DNA of 64,000 nucleotides, from the NCBI GenBank assembly GCA_034336665.1, contig JAPFBE010000003.1:65887352-65951351 (forward strand), written 5' to 3'. The notes under the pieces were generated by a model, which saw only the letters and a list, made by a program, of their open reading frames with translations, did no database searches and was not told where the DNA came from. A program made the position numbers and the translations under genes. The first letter of the stretch is position 1. Every line of letters starts with the position of its first letter. Shown here one piece after another: positions 1 to 12,500 of this stretch. This stretch comes from Luscinia megarhynchos. Its lineage: Eukaryota > Chordata > Aves > Passeriformes > Turdidae.

Positions 1-499
1 TTTGCATACTTGATTTGTTCCAGTCTCATCCCATGCAAAATAAAGAGTACAATAGAATAAGCAAATCCAGTAAACAGAAAAACTCTTTCATGATTTTTGC
101 AATTAAACTGTAAAACTTACAGCTTTACATCATATCCTGTAAAAAAACAAAACTTATTTGGCAGAAAGTACTTAGAAAAGTTTTAAAAGAAGTTGAGTAT
201 TGATTTTAAATGCTAGTAACACAGAGTTATATAGATAGATATATTATATAGATAGTGAAAAATACAATTATTTAGTATGATAATTCATGTTTGGGAATCT
301 AAAGCATCATCTTAAAGTATTATAAATAAAGAAATACATAATTAACTTATCCTGTGCATGCCTACTGCAGAATTTGATGTGTACAAGGCAGAAACTGACA
401 CATAGGATGTTCCACCTAAATATGAGGAAGAACTTCTTTATTGTGTGAAAACTTCTTTATTATTCTCTATTCTTCTAGTCTCTGTGACTAGAACAGATT
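1..499. other. AT-rich flank or intron, no gene seen
   Basis: This stretch is AT-rich with short TA/TAGA-type runs around 228-256. I see no exon, RNA gene or full repeat. It ends at a CR1 tail. Confidence 0.6.
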
Positions 500-655
500 G
501 ACCAGGGAGGTTGTGCATCGCTCCCTTACTGGAGATATTCAACAAGTGTCTGGACACAATCCTGTGCCACGTGCTCTGGGATGGCCTTGCTTGTGCAGGG
601 AGGTTGGACCAGATGACCCCCTGTGGTCCCTCCAACCCCACCCATCCTGTGAATT
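500..655 (+). mobile_element. CR1 LINE, 3' end fragment
   Basis: The sequence carries the hallmark plus-strand tail of avian CR1: an 'accagggaggttgtg' segment, a 'ggagatattcaa' segment, then 'ggttggaccagatgacc' followed by a 'ggtccctccaacccc' block. It is a 5'-truncated LINE copy with only 3' non-coding and extreme 3' ORF2 sequence, as is usual for CR1. The open frames through it on both strands are not genes. Edges are approximate. Confidence 0.9.
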
Positions 656-2792
656 CCCACAACTGCTTCTGGAGCATTTCTTGCTAAATATCTGGCTTAT
701 TACAGCACAGATGTTACTATCAACACAGGTGTACTTCCTCAGATGCCATCACAGCAGATCCTGCTTGGCAGCTTTACCAAAACTGAAGTGTCCAGGAATT
801 GGGTGGGAAGAAAGGAGTGACAATAGGAAGGGGTGAAGACTGGGAAAGAGAATCTCTGGAGGGAGTACCTGGAGACCTGAGCACTGCTGCTTCTCCTGGA
901 ACTACCATCAGAGGGAGAACAGGACAGGCAGCAGCAGCAATGGCTGGTGAACACAGCCCACCCTCCCTCCAAAGCTCTCTGGCTGCCCTGGGCAGTCTGC
1001 TAGAGTAGGCAGAACTTTCTGGCTTATAGCTGGCTTTGTGTGGTGGGAGAGTGGCTCCTTCCAGAGTGCTGGGAGTCAGGGACCCAGAAGCAAAGGTGAT
1101 GGCTCATAGTGAAGCACAGATAATAATCACCTGAAATGGCAAGAGGATTTTTCACTGTGCCCACAATTTACAATATATTGTGCGAAAGGTTAGTTATTCC
1201 AATCATCCCATCTAAATGTGAGAATGTGTTTTCTATTTTTGAAGACACTGTGCTCAATTAGTTCTCTCACTTCTGGAATTGAAGTCAGTTCTATGCAGAT
1301 GACTAACCTGGAGCACCTGAGAAAATGAGGCCCTCAGAAGTAGGTTTCTCATTCATGCATAGATAATGTAATCTATTATTATTGTGTACCACAGATATGG
1401 GCATTATTTTTCCCTCTAAAGACTGGATGACTGGTGTAAGCTTTTTGTCTAGATATCCTCTATAGTTTTGTATTAGGCAGTCAAGCCAGGAGGGAGACTT
1501 CTCCCACGTCAAAATAGGTAAACAGGATAAGTGAGAGCATTTACCTTCTGGAAGCATTTCTCTTTCTCCACTGACTCAGCAGGAGGTTAGACAGTTTACA
1601 ATAATGTCTGATGTTTAAACAGCTATCAATAGCTGAGAGGAGGTCTATATAAACAGTGTGTACCTGCCTGCTCACATCTATTAAAGATGCAGTTCAAATG
1701 ACAAAGGTAATACAATAAATCCAAATTTCCTGGATGTGTAACACTATTTTTTCTATTACCAAAGGTATGCCTGTAACAGTAAAATATACACTAACCACCC
1801 CTAAAATACACCTAGCTGGTGTGCATTGCTCAGTTTATGGCACATGCAGTGACAGGCACATCACATGCCAGCATCTTACTTTGCTTGCTTCCCATTTTGA
1901 CAGTCACAGTGCTGCCTTCTGACACGTCTTCCTCATCACTGACAGGTTTGCCACATACAGCAAAGGCTTAAGCTTCTCTTTTTATTTTGAAAAGCTTCTG
2001 TTCTGCTTTTCTTTCTCACAGATGGAGTACTGAAACAATCATTAAAATAAATACTATCAGTATTCAATCTGCCACAAGAAGTAAATTATATGTATGAGTG
2101 AATAGAAGCTATTCAGTGATGCAAGATCAGCTCTTCAGCTGCTCCCTTCTCCCAGTGCACAGATGTGAGCATGGACGTTAAAACTTAAAGCAGACAAGGC
2201 CAACTCCAATGTAGTACTGAATTCCCTGTTATTTTTAGCCTCCTCCTTTTCCTTTTCAAATCTATTGGAAATGGGCAGGTACTGCACTGCACTGGCAATT
2301 CACTGAATTTGAGACAGAGAAAATTGTACCTGTACTGACATCTTTTTTCTGTCGGTTTTCCCTATGACATTTCCCTAAGTTTTGCTCCTTAGTCTTCCCC
2401 ATGGCATTTTAGTGGCTTTATCAAAGCAGGGTAAAAGTTGTCAGTGATTTAACAGACAATGAAAATACATTGAACAGAGGCATGTTTAGACAATAAGCAT
2501 ACGTCTAACATCATTTTAAATGATTTGGAACTGTTGTGTCAATAATCAACTTAGAGTCATTAATTTAAAAATATTTCCGCATTTGCCATTTCTTTCTCAG
2601 TACTGAAGCAAAACAAGTCAAAATTCTCATGTTTTAAGTTTATTTAATCTGCATACATGAAATATTTTTGAAGAGGCACAAGTAAAATAGTAAAGTGAAG
2701 TAAATTTCATATGGATATTTCATGTTTCAGGATTACTTTTTCTGATGCGCTCCATTGCAAGCATGTCGTCATTATTTTTAATTTTTTTTCAG
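656..2792. other. Non-coding DNA upstream of the first recognised exon
   Basis: About 2.1 kb without a convincing gene. Short frames (for example around 799-1008 and 1303-1557) have no splice context or recognisable similarity. The 3' end holds a T-rich tract running into an AG at 2791-2792, a possible splice acceptor for the exon that carries the long open frame at 2951. No TATA box or CpG cluster is visible here, so the promoter for that exon may lie outside the window or be a weak CpG-poor one. Confidence 0.5.
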
Positions 2793-2950
2793 GAACGGAA
2801 AGGATTCAGATGTTTTGTATGAGAATACAAGCATTAATAATGACTGTGTGATCATGGTTTTGGAAAAACTAAGAATACATTTCCTGGCTACACTTGCAGA
2901 TTTATGTTTCTTAAGTAAATCCAGAATGAAGTAATTTCGATCTCTGATGG

Positions 2951-3703
2951 ATGAAACCAATTGGAATGGAAACTAACATCTATGAGGGAGATCAGGGGTC
3001 ACTTTATCTTACATCTGCCGAGTGCCTGGGAACTCCAAAGGAAGCCAAGTATGAAGAATACCAAAGAAATAGAGAAAATCAGATAAGTCCATATGAATTT
3101 CAGAATGCATTACTGGAACCTGAGCTGAGCTTGCTGTCTGTGTCATCCTTATTGGACCACAATGAGACATCCTTACAACTTGGCATGGCTGCAGGGTGTG
3201 CCAGTGCCACCAACCAGCCCCAGACAAAGCACCTTTATGAAGAATTATCCTGTTCTACAAGGCACACATCAAAGGAAGATCCTTTAAACCTTCCCATGCA
3301 CACAGAATGGCCAGTCCTCACAGGAAAAACTTCAGACAAGAAACCTGAAGCAAATTATGAGATCAGAGTCATAAAACACAAACCATGTGCTATCACATTT
3401 TCTGATTTCGAATTTTTATCACATGAAGCTGACACTAAGCTCCATATTTGTGAGGCAGGAGAAGCAAATGATTTTTCATCTGATGAGGAAGAAGCAGGTA
3501 ACAGAGGTGATGATACATTTACAGAACTGCCACTGTATGGGGCATTTTTCAAAGGTCTTCAAAGAAAGAGTGTTTCTCAAAAAAAGCAAGCTAAACATGA
3601 ACTTACTAAATATCAAAACATCTGTCATTTAGAAGACTGCAATAATCATTCCAAAAAGGCACTGAAGGACCATGGCAAGGAAGAAAAACACATGGAACTG
3701 GAG
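2951..3703 (+). CDS. STARD13: Long amino-terminal coding exon of a DLC1-family RhoGAP (probably STARD13)
   Basis: A 251-codon open frame ends at GAG|GTAATG, a credible donor with GT at 3704-3705, and leaves phase 0. This matches the phase-0 acceptor of the exon at 30815. An in-frame TGA at 2945-2947 means translation must start inside the exon. The first ATG (2951) has a weak context; the in-frame ATG at 2966 (codon 6) has G at -3 and G at +4 and may be the real start. The exon probably begins at 2793 after a T-rich tract and AG, giving a 5' UTR segment. The protein is hydrophilic, has no signal peptide or membrane span, and carries an acidic run (about residues 177-189, SDEEEAGNRGDD) followed by a basic stretch (about 205-223). 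I recognise no domain. Long DLC1 isoforms also start with a large low-complexity amino-terminal region, so position and phase suggest an equivalent. The link to the downstream exons is inference, not proven; a separate unknown gene is the alternative. Confidence 0.6.
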
Positions 3704-4176
3704 GTAATGCAAGCTACTCTCTAGCTTTAAATGTTTTTAATAAGTGGTGTCACTTAGGGTTGGTCACAGGAGGAAAAGGAGTTGTGTAAATTGTTAGGGT
3801 GATAATTATTGTGAATTGCAAAATTAAGAACCTAAACCTACAGTAAAAGAATACTAGTTTTTTTCACTACTAACTGAACTTAAAACTTTGGTTTTCTGGT
3901 TCTTTTTTATTTAAATGCGAACACTGACTCCATTTCCTACATTCTTACAAGATCATATATTGTGCCATGTACAGCACACAGTCTAAAGACTATTCCAAAG
4001 GGACAGAGCTCACGTTTAGTCTTAGAGCAGAATATATTTCTTCATGCTGAAAAACAGGCTTTTAGTGTGATAAAAGCCTGAGCCACAGCACTTTTTCCAC
4101 TTAATAACTGTTTTCTGTACTATTATTTCATTAAAACAATGTAGAGGACAAATTCAAGAGTGGTATGTAATAATTT
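3704..4176. other. Intron start, no feature
   Basis: AT-rich non-coding DNA directly after the donor at 3704. Nothing recognisable before the TTGG microsatellite. Confidence 0.5.
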
Positions 4177-4234
4177 TTGGTTGGTTGGTTGGTTGGTTGG
4201 TTGGTTGGTTGGTTGGTTGGTTGGTTGGTTGGTT
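4177..4234 (+). repeat. (TTGG)n microsatellite
   Basis: About 58 bp of perfect TTGG tetranucleotide repeat (14 units or so), then a degenerate GTTG/TTGG tail. The Gly-Trp-Leu-Val frames running through it come from the repeat and are not a gene. Confidence 0.97.
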
Positions 4235-5587
4235 GTTGTTTGTTGGTTGGGATTTCTGGGGTTTTTTGTATCTGTGCTGTTATATATCATGATGTTCTAC
4301 AGACCAGTGGCCAAAATGAAAACAGAAGTTTCAGGACAAAATTAAAAACCCTGTGTAATAAAAATCATCCAATCATATATAACCTTTCTATAAAAGAAAC
4401 ACTGAGTAAATTAACTTTGTTTATTGGAACTGGAGGAACAGAAGCCTCCCAGTTGAATTGTCACTAGGTTTGGACAATAAGCACAGTTTCCCCCTGCTCG
4501 CAGCTGGTGACAAACCAAATGACTGGAGCTAAACACATTCATCATTGGAGAAGTTCAGTTCTAGTACAAAAACATGAAGTGACTCCAAATAGTGGCAAAA
4601 ACAAACCCTTAGAATTCCAATGCTCCTGACCTTGCAGAACAAATTGATCTTAACCTGGAGGCCAGGCATACCTTTTCTTCCTCTCTCTTCTTCTTCTTCC
4701 TCCAGCCTTTAAAAGTTATTTTCCATGTAAATCTGCTCTAGGATTTGAAAACCAGACTGTAATCCTGTGGTCTTTAACCCCAGTGTTTTATTTTACTCTG
4801 CCTGCAGTTCTCACTTTTACTTCTAGTGCTTATAATACAGAGTTGCTTCATTAGTTTCTGATTAAAAGAAGGGAAGTAGAATTTGGACTATAATGTCCAT
4901 ATTTATGTCAAAACTATGGTGTAAAATATAAATTCCTTCTCTCCTTTAGTACTAATCCATCTCTAGTTTGGAGTTATTATGCCCTTAACTGAGTGGGAGT
5001 TTTGTGCTTTATTTCATAAATATCCCAACTTCACTGCAAACACACATCAGCACACGAAGAAATAAGCGAGAATTTTAGAAATTTTTCTCAGCAGATAATA
5101 TTAGAAGCCCAAGGCCCAAAGATGGTTCCCAAACAGTGTGACTTTTAGTGCAATACTTGCCCTGATTCTCATGACATATGGTTTATTAAGTAATTGCATT
5201 GTTCTTCTAACCTAAGCTAAGTCCTACTTCCTCATTTACTCAGAAACATTCACATTAATGAAAATAATATATCTCAAAATGGATGCACAACATCCTTTGG
5301 AAGTTGTTTTCTTTACTGAAGGTCATTCCCATAGATAAAAGGGAAACTCCAGGAGATGTTGTCATTTAGTTTACTTTATGTCTATGCCATAAAATAAACT
5401 CAAGGATGCAGCTTGTAGTGAAAAATAATGGATTATAAATTGCCAGACAAGCATGTGAAATTACCTAGTAAATCTCAGTAAATGTGTCAAAACATTTCTG
5501 TCAAAAACTGGATGCAATGTTGCAGTCCTGGTTTTGATTTTTTCCTATGTAAATAAGTATGCATCATTCTAGGAAAGCTTCCAAGAA

Positions 5588-5622
<35 letters not shown>

Positions 5623-6554
5623 AAAAATATTAAGATTATCTTGTCTCTCAAATTTTAGCAGCAGACTGAAACCTCCCTCCATGACGTCTGGTTGAAGCAA
5701 ATGTATGTAGCTGCCAAGTTACTTATTTCTATTGTTTAGAAATGATGTTAGGGAGAAATGTCTTCCTAGTGGAAAGAAATTAAATAAATAAGACAGCATG
5801 GGGTAAAAATACTGACAAGGCCAAACCATTACAGCAAAACTTAAAATTAAAAATCATATAATAAACAGATTACTTTGGCCATACAGACACAGACAATCAT
5901 ACACAGCACCCTGCACAAGATCCTGGCTAAATCCTTGCTACTGGAGCTCACAGTGAAATTGCATTTGAGATCTATCCTGCAGGGGCATTCCTAGCCAGAT
6001 GTACCTGTTAGTGACTGGAAACCTCCTGTTTGAGCTCTAGAAAGGAGGAAAGGCTCCCACCTTCTCCAAGATGGGAGTGCTGGCCCTTGCAGGCAGCCAC
6101 CACAAGCAGTGTCCCAATCTCCTCTTAATATGTGACAACTCCTGAACTTCTTGTTTCATTCTAATTAATAAGCAGAGACAAATCTTGAAGTGCACTGAGG
6201 AGTAAACAAGTAGAGGGAGGATGGAAAAAATTCAACTTGTATATGCTGCCAACTCTATATCAAGTGGAAGAAACTGCTGAAAACAATTCATATAATGATG
6301 ACCTTTAAAAAAAATGCTTTTTCTTCTTTTTCCAAAGGCATACAGCTTCTGTCCCTTCAGAGTGGTACAAGATAAATGATACTTCTGTTTAATTTATGAA
6401 TTCAGCATGGTCCCTGAGTTTCCAACCCTACAGCAGTTCCACATATATTTCCTGTGCCTTCTCATAAAATCTAAATTTGACAATCTGTTTTTCTTTGCCA
6501 GGAGTCTGTAATCAGCAGTACATTTAATGTCCAACACAGTTCAGCCCAAATACT
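4235..6554. other. Intron-like DNA with a long poly-A tract
   Basis: No exon or RNA gene recognised. The only landmark is a run of 30 A at 5590-5619, followed by an AT-rich stretch. It could be the tail of a decayed retroposed sequence, but nothing recognisable sits directly upstream. Confidence 0.5.
5590..5619 (+). repeat. Poly-A tract (30 A)
   Basis: Uninterrupted run of 30 adenines. I see no target-site duplication or recognisable retroposon body next to it, so its origin is undetermined. Confidence 0.97.
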
Positions 6555-6615
6555 TAGGCTAATCATTGGACTAAATGTTCTTAGAGGTTCTTTCCAACCT
6601 AAATAATTCTATAAT
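6555..6615 (+). mobile_element. CR1 LINE, short 3' tail remnant
   Basis: The segment 'ggactaaatgttcttagagg' followed by 'ttctttccaacctaaataat' and 'tctata' matches the extreme 3' end of CR1, whose usual form is GGACTAGATGATC...AGGTC..TTCCAACC..ATTCTATGA. Only about 60 bp survive. Confidence 0.75.
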
Positions 6616-8094
6616 TATTTTGTTGGTTCTGTCCAGAGATGCTTTTGCAGCTCTGAAGTGGACCTTCAGCCATTTTTCCTTGCTTGTTTAACTTCAAGTC
6701 TTCATATCAAACTTAATACAGTGTTTGTGCATGCAGCCAGCTCTGTGTGCAAGGGCAATAAATTATTCAGAATAGCTTCTGAAACATAACGTTTTTCTAG
6801 ATTGTTGTTTCTTCTGACTATACTGAGCAGGGCACAGCTGAAGACCCTACTTAAGCAGGATCTACTATTTGGCTTTCCATCAGTAAGCTTATCCTATCCT
6901 TACATAGCCAGAAAACAAAATGTGTTACTTTCAGGAGTAACATTTCAGGCAAGTAAATAAATGCAAGTATTTGATAGATATTAGGCAATAAGAAAGTATT
7001 ATGAAATCATACCCTTGACAGCGTGAATTGTCATGGATCTTCCCTCACCCTGGGGATTGTATAGAAATCCTGCTAATATTGTTGGCTGCTGCAAAGAGAC
7101 AAGAACAATCCTACCAACACTGCTGAAAACTGAAAATCCTTTCTGGAACAATTTAAAATAGTTTCTTTGGGCAGCCCATATGAGCAACTGGAAGAGCCAA
7201 AAAGGTTTCTGTTGTTGACTTTACTCAGGGCACCTAAGAGAGTTGTCACAATTTCCTCTATTGTTTCTCTCTCCCTTGAGAGACAAGGGGCTAAGCCAGG
7301 AAGGCCAAGTGCTGGAAAGGAACTGCTTAGAGTAATCATTAGGATGTGCTAGGTGCTCCAGCAGCCTCCCTGTCTGTACTCATATTTACATCATGCCTCT
7401 TTCAATGCGTTTAGGAAGATCTAAACCAACCCTGCTTGTTTGTTTAAAGCAGCATAAGGATGGACTAATATTTGCATTGAATGTTACCGTGTCCAGCCGG
7501 GTCAAACAAAGAGTGAGATGCCACTCCCCAGGAGAGACAAGATGACCGAAATAGATAATTTAGGTAATTAAGGCAGTACAAACAATGAATATCTTTGTCA
7601 GGATTTGGCCTTCAGGCTGTAAGTTCAAAGGCTTTTGGAGGAGGCTGCTCAGGCATGGGAGTGGCCAGTGCAATGTCAGAGACAGCCTCTGTGTGCAGCT
7701 CTGTATTGTGTTAGCAGGGGAGCTGTGCCATCACCTTTCACCATCAGTAAATCTCCAAGGAAAACTGTAGCGTTCTAAAGGGGTTTGTGAAAGCTCCATT
7801 GTTTTTGACATTTAAACCTAAGGCAACTGAATTCTGAAAAACATTTCAAAAAACAGTCATTTACTGGGAAAAAACTGGATGATCAGTTTCTCTTTCCCTG
7901 ATTATTCATTTACTGCCATTAATTTCCTTGTTCCATCCTTGTAGTACAGTTAGGTAAAATTTATCCTCATTACACAATCATTGCCGAATGAAAAGTTTGA
8001 TAATCATTGTATCAGTTTAAATCACAAGATTTAGGTTGGAATAATTTGCTGAAATGCAATATGGAAGTTTCCATAGCATCTGTCCCTCATTTTG
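6616..8094. other. Intron-like DNA, nothing recognised
   Basis: About 1.5 kb with several short frames on both strands between 7000 and 7770. None has splice flanks or recognisable similarity. Part of 7590-7720 is relatively GC-rich without a clear explanation. Confidence 0.45.
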
Positions 8095-8725
8095 TTTGCT
8101 TAATTCAGCCCAAGATGTAGTTGGCTTTCTGGGCTCTGAGCACACACTGCTGGCTCATGTTCTGCTTTTCATCCACACAAACCCCCAAGTTCTTCTCTGC
8201 AGGGCTGCTCTCAACGAGTTCCCTTCCCAGTCTGCGCTCACGTCTGGGATTTCCCTGATGCAGGTGCAGCTCCTTGCACTTGTACTTGTTGGACCTCATG
8301 AGGTTCTTGTGGGCCCACTTCTCAGGTTTGTCCATGCCCTTCTGGGTGTTATCCTGTCCTTCTGTTGTGTCAACTGCACTGCTCAGCTTCGTGTCATCTG
8401 AAAACTCTCTGAGGGATGCACTCGATCCCACTGTCAATGTCAGTGATGAAGCTATTGAAGAGCACAGGCACCAAGACAGGCCCTGAGGGACACCACTTGC
8501 CAATGGCCTTCACCTGGACACAGAGCCACTGACCACAATTCTCTGGCTGTGTCCATCCAGCCACTTCCTTATTGACCAAGTAGTCCACCCTTTGAATCCC
8601 TCTGACTCTAGTTTGGAGATAAAGATGTCATAGGGGACTGTGCCAAAGGCCATAGAGAAGTCTAGGAAGATGGCATTGGTCAGTCTTCTCCTGTCTCCTT
8701 CTTCTGTTGCTGCAGTCACAAGTAA
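8095..8725 (-). mobile_element. CR1 LINE fragment, reverse transcriptase part of ORF2, inverted
   Basis: Read on the minus strand, this encodes a decayed CR1 reverse transcriptase. It starts near 8720 with [20 protein letters not shown] (functional CR1 copies have FLDFSKAFDTV at this point, so D to G and other changes are present), then WLDGHSQR, then LREFSDDTKL. It ends near 8105 with the MSQQCVLRAQKANYILG segment. The frame is broken into several overlapping pieces, so the copy is dead. The element stops abruptly within ORF2 at its 3' side, where a normal CR1 would continue to its tail. It faces the plus-strand CR1 at 8880-9535 head to head. Confidence 0.9.
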
Positions 8726-8879
8726 AGGAGATAAATTCCATAAAATTTATTCAAAAGCCACAGTCCTTAAAGCCAATTATCATTTCTTATAATATCGGTA
8801 TCCTTGTGTGTGACTTGTAAATATTTTAACAAATTAATCATACCCTATGAAAAAGGAATCAGAAAGTTTTAAGTATTTG
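8726..8879. other. Spacer between two head-to-head CR1 fragments
   Basis: About 150 bp of AT-rich sequence that does not look like CR1 ORF2. It separates the 5' side of the minus-strand fragment from the 5' side of the plus-strand fragment. Confidence 0.5.
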
Positions 8880-9535
8880 ACAATGAATTTGACCTGGCAA
8901 TGTGTTCAGGTGGCCCAGAAGACCAATGGCATCCTGGCCTATATCAGCAATAGTGTGGCCAGCAGGACCAGGGCAATGATTTTCCCATTGTACTCTGCAC
9001 TGATGAGGCCACACCTCGAATCCAGCACTGAGTTGCAGGCCCCTCATTACAAGAAGAACATTGAGGGGCTGGAACACATCCAGAGAAGGGCAATGGATCT
9101 GGGGAAGGGTCTGGAGTGCAAGCCTGATGAGGAGCAACTGATGGAACTGGGGTTGCTTAGCCTGGAGAAAAGGAGACTCAGGGGAGACTTCATCACTCTC
9201 TACCACCACCTGAAAGGTGGATGTAATGAGGTGAGAGTCAGTCTCTTCTGGCATGTCTCAAGTGAAAGGACAAGAGGAAATTACCCTAAGCTGTGCCAGG
9301 AGAGGATCAGATCAGATATTATAAGAAAAAAATCCACCTAAAGAGTGGTTAATCATTGGAATAACATGCCCGGGGAGGTAGTGGAGTCACTACCTCTGGG
9401 AATGTTCAAGAGTTCTCTGGATGGAGCACTTGGAGGTATGGTTTAGGGGTGATTATGGTGGTGCTGGGTTGCTGGTTGGACTAAGTGATCTTGAAGGTAT
9501 CTTCCAAGCTTGATGACTCTGTGATCCTGTGAATT
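8880..9535 (+). mobile_element. CR1 LINE, 3' part of ORF2 plus tail
   Basis: The plus strand encodes the carboxy-terminal part of CR1 ORF2: [20 protein letters not shown], then [19 protein letters not shown], then [20 protein letters not shown], then SERTRGN. It is followed by the 3' region ending in 'ggttggactaagtgatcttg' and 'tccaagcttgatgactctgt', and a frame break lies near 9340. It is 5' truncated, starting at about the same ORF2 coordinate where the inverted fragment at 8095 ends. Confidence 0.93.
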
Positions 9536-12500
9536 TTCCTTGTTTAGTTTATATTCAGTTCAATCAATTTAAATGATCAAACCAGAGCAGCAGTCAAGCC
9601 TAGATCTGTGATGAGGTACAAGACCTGCCAAAGTAAGCTTCTTACCCTTGTACTTGGGTGGCTTACACCCTGCTCAGTGCTTTGCCTAGCCACTCTGAAG
9701 AATTTTTCTGAGAGGTGCTTTTCTGTTTTCATTAATGAGGCAGTGGAACTTAGGTGGAATTCAAGCTATCTGAAAATTGCCCTGCAATAGTTCCTTCTTC
9801 TCTAATTCAGTTGTACACCAGCAAAAACTAGAGAGGAAGATATTAGAGTAAAGTACAAATTCCTACTCTCATTCCTTCCATACTTTGGAAGTTTGTACTT
9901 CATTTTACCCTATGAAACCGAGACTCCAAAGCTAGAGGAGGAGAACAGTTGCAAACTTGTGATGGTTTCTTCATGAGGAATAATACAGTTATTATTATCT
10001 CCTTTTAGTAACCTTCTGCAGACATGGGAAGCCTACCAATGTAGGAGAGCTGAGCACTGTAATAACAATACCCAGGGAAAACAGGCTATGAAGTGAAGGG
10101 GAGGAAAATGGAAAATGACTTCTCTAAGAAGGGAGTGATACACTCCTTAATTCTTAGAATTTATAATACTTATAATTCTTAGAAATTATACATTCTAATT
10201 TCCTTTGTATATAAGTAAGATTTCCACTTTCTGTATTTCAGTGACACATTCTCAAGTGCTGATAGATAAGGATATGATGACTTGAACTTTGCAAGGTTTT
10301 TAGTGTTCATGCTTGTTTTCTGCCTGCTTAGAAAAGGGGTTGAAGAACTGCTGATTACTTTAGCAATGATGGATTGTTATCAGTCAATAAATAATCACAA
10401 TAAGCTGATATTATTAAGAGTCAGATAAATTTAATTATTAAGTTAACGAAAGGATTTCTTATTAGCTTCACAACTTTGAAGGTCTAATGGTAAATATAGC
10501 ATTTTGCATTGAGTACTTTTTTCTGTCACCTCAGTATTCCTAATAGTGTAACCATTTCCCATTACAATGTGGCATTTGTTGTGTCCTGCTTGTTGTGGAC
10601 ATTAGTTACATGACTGTTTCTACTGAAAAATTATAGGAATTTCAGAAAATAACAGTAAAGTTATAAGAATAATAATATTAATTTAAGGACATGCTTAAAG
10701 ATCATACTGAAAAGAATTGCTATATTGAAACCATGAAAACATGTAGATACTATCAAAATTACTGCCCTTTATCTCTTCAGCATACTTGTATGCTGCTTGC
10801 ATGTTTTAAAATACATGCATTACTCATTGTTGATTAATATAGAATTTAAAAATAAAACTGTGTATGGTCCTAGAAAAGATACACTACTTGCCATTAGCAG
10901 ATAACACCTATTTTAAATCACAAGATCATCTTTGGCAGACATCAGTGGCCATGGGGTTGAGGTTAGAGAAAGGATGCACTTTGGCTGCTGTAGAATAAAT
11001 TCCATAAATATTTAGAGCAGCTAAATTTCAGCTTGGGCTCTGCCAAAATCCTCCTGGGGAAAAGTCCTAATACAAGGGGACACAAGCTGCTCTTTATCAA
11101 AAGCAAAACTGATAAACATATCTCCATGTGATGGGGTTACTAACACTCAAATAATTCAGCAGGCGGCATTACAGTTGAGTCTTCTGAGGAATACCATCAC
11201 TTTAAAAATGAGTAATATATAGTATAAATTACTGACATAATGAGATTTTGACAAACTTAAAATTAGGATAAACTAATGAAGAAAATTGGATAATTAGTCA
11301 AAAGGACAACTCATCTTGACTCTCAAACTCCTTTAGAAAATTTACAAAGTAGATTTCAACTTGGTATTGAATTAGGTTACATACACATTTCATATATATA
11401 ATATATAAATACTATAGAAAATGAGATCACTGAGTTACCTTGCACAGAGAGAAACACCTTTGAGTTGTTCAGATTAAAGTGTAGAACTTTATAGCTGTTT
11501 CTTCCAAGAAGATACTGAACTGCCAACAAATTTTGTTGCAGTCTCATCAAATCCCATGTACACACATTAAAAGACCCCACAAACAGCATTTTGGGAATTC
11601 CTGCTTTAGTGTGTTCAAGAGTATTGGTGCACTGTTTATTTATTCTTTATATCAATAGTTATTGCTTTGATTTATCTGTAAAGCTTCAGAAGACTAAATA
11701 GTTAACACAACAGATGTATTATACTAAAGGGGAAGAATATTCATTACTTGTAACTTGAGTTACATTGTCTTTTTTTTCAAATATTGACTACTTTATTTGT
11801 TGTGTATTTGAATATTTTAGAATCATAGGGCCACCTCAGGAAAAAGCAATATTACTATTGGTCTTGCCAGAAAATATTCAAAAAGATAATGAGTTTATGG
11901 TTGCACTGAGACCATAAAATAAAAGAGGTATATCCAAATTCTTCTTTAAAAGTATCTCAAAATATCTGGAACCTGTGCAATGTTAGCCCATTCAAGTGTT
12001 TCATGTATCTCTACAGAAGGAGAGAAAAAGTCAACAGAAAATATGCCCTAAGTCAAGGCTGAGATGAACAACATTCCTCTGTCAGAGCATGGGAAGAGGC
12101 ACCTGTGAGAATTACAGACTGAGTCTTAGGTGCAGGGAACCAGAAGAAACATGCAGAAATCTGTTAATCTGCTTATCATTGAAATTAAGATATTTCTTCA
12201 AGGAACAGATGGAGACACTGGATAAACTGTGGGATAGGCAGTAAGCACAACTTGTGAGATCAGAAACTTGCACAAAAGATGAGGATACTGGAGATATGGA
12301 GATACTGGTTGCATTTTAAAGCTCGTTTGGCTGACAAGCGAGGATTTGGTATGCTTTTCAACAGAACTGAAGTATAGCAGAGAAAAAAAACAAACAAAAC
12401 AAACCAAAAACCAGAAAGAAACAGAACCTTACTGAATCAACAACCTTGCAAAGTATATTTTTTAATATGTAAAAGTTCTTTAGAGGGATTAGGAAAAATG

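Noticed and set aside
4160..4467. Gly-Trp-Leu-Val repeat protein
   Set aside because: It is only the translation of the TTGG microsatellite.
8105..9341. Reverse-transcriptase-like host gene
   Set aside because: The motifs are those of CR1 ORF2 with frameshifts and altered catalytic-region residues. This is a dead LINE, not a gene.
8095..9535. A proven twin-priming inversion of one CR1
   Set aside because: The geometry fits, but the shared coordinate differs in sequence between halves and unrelated spacer DNA lies between them. I kept it only as a question.
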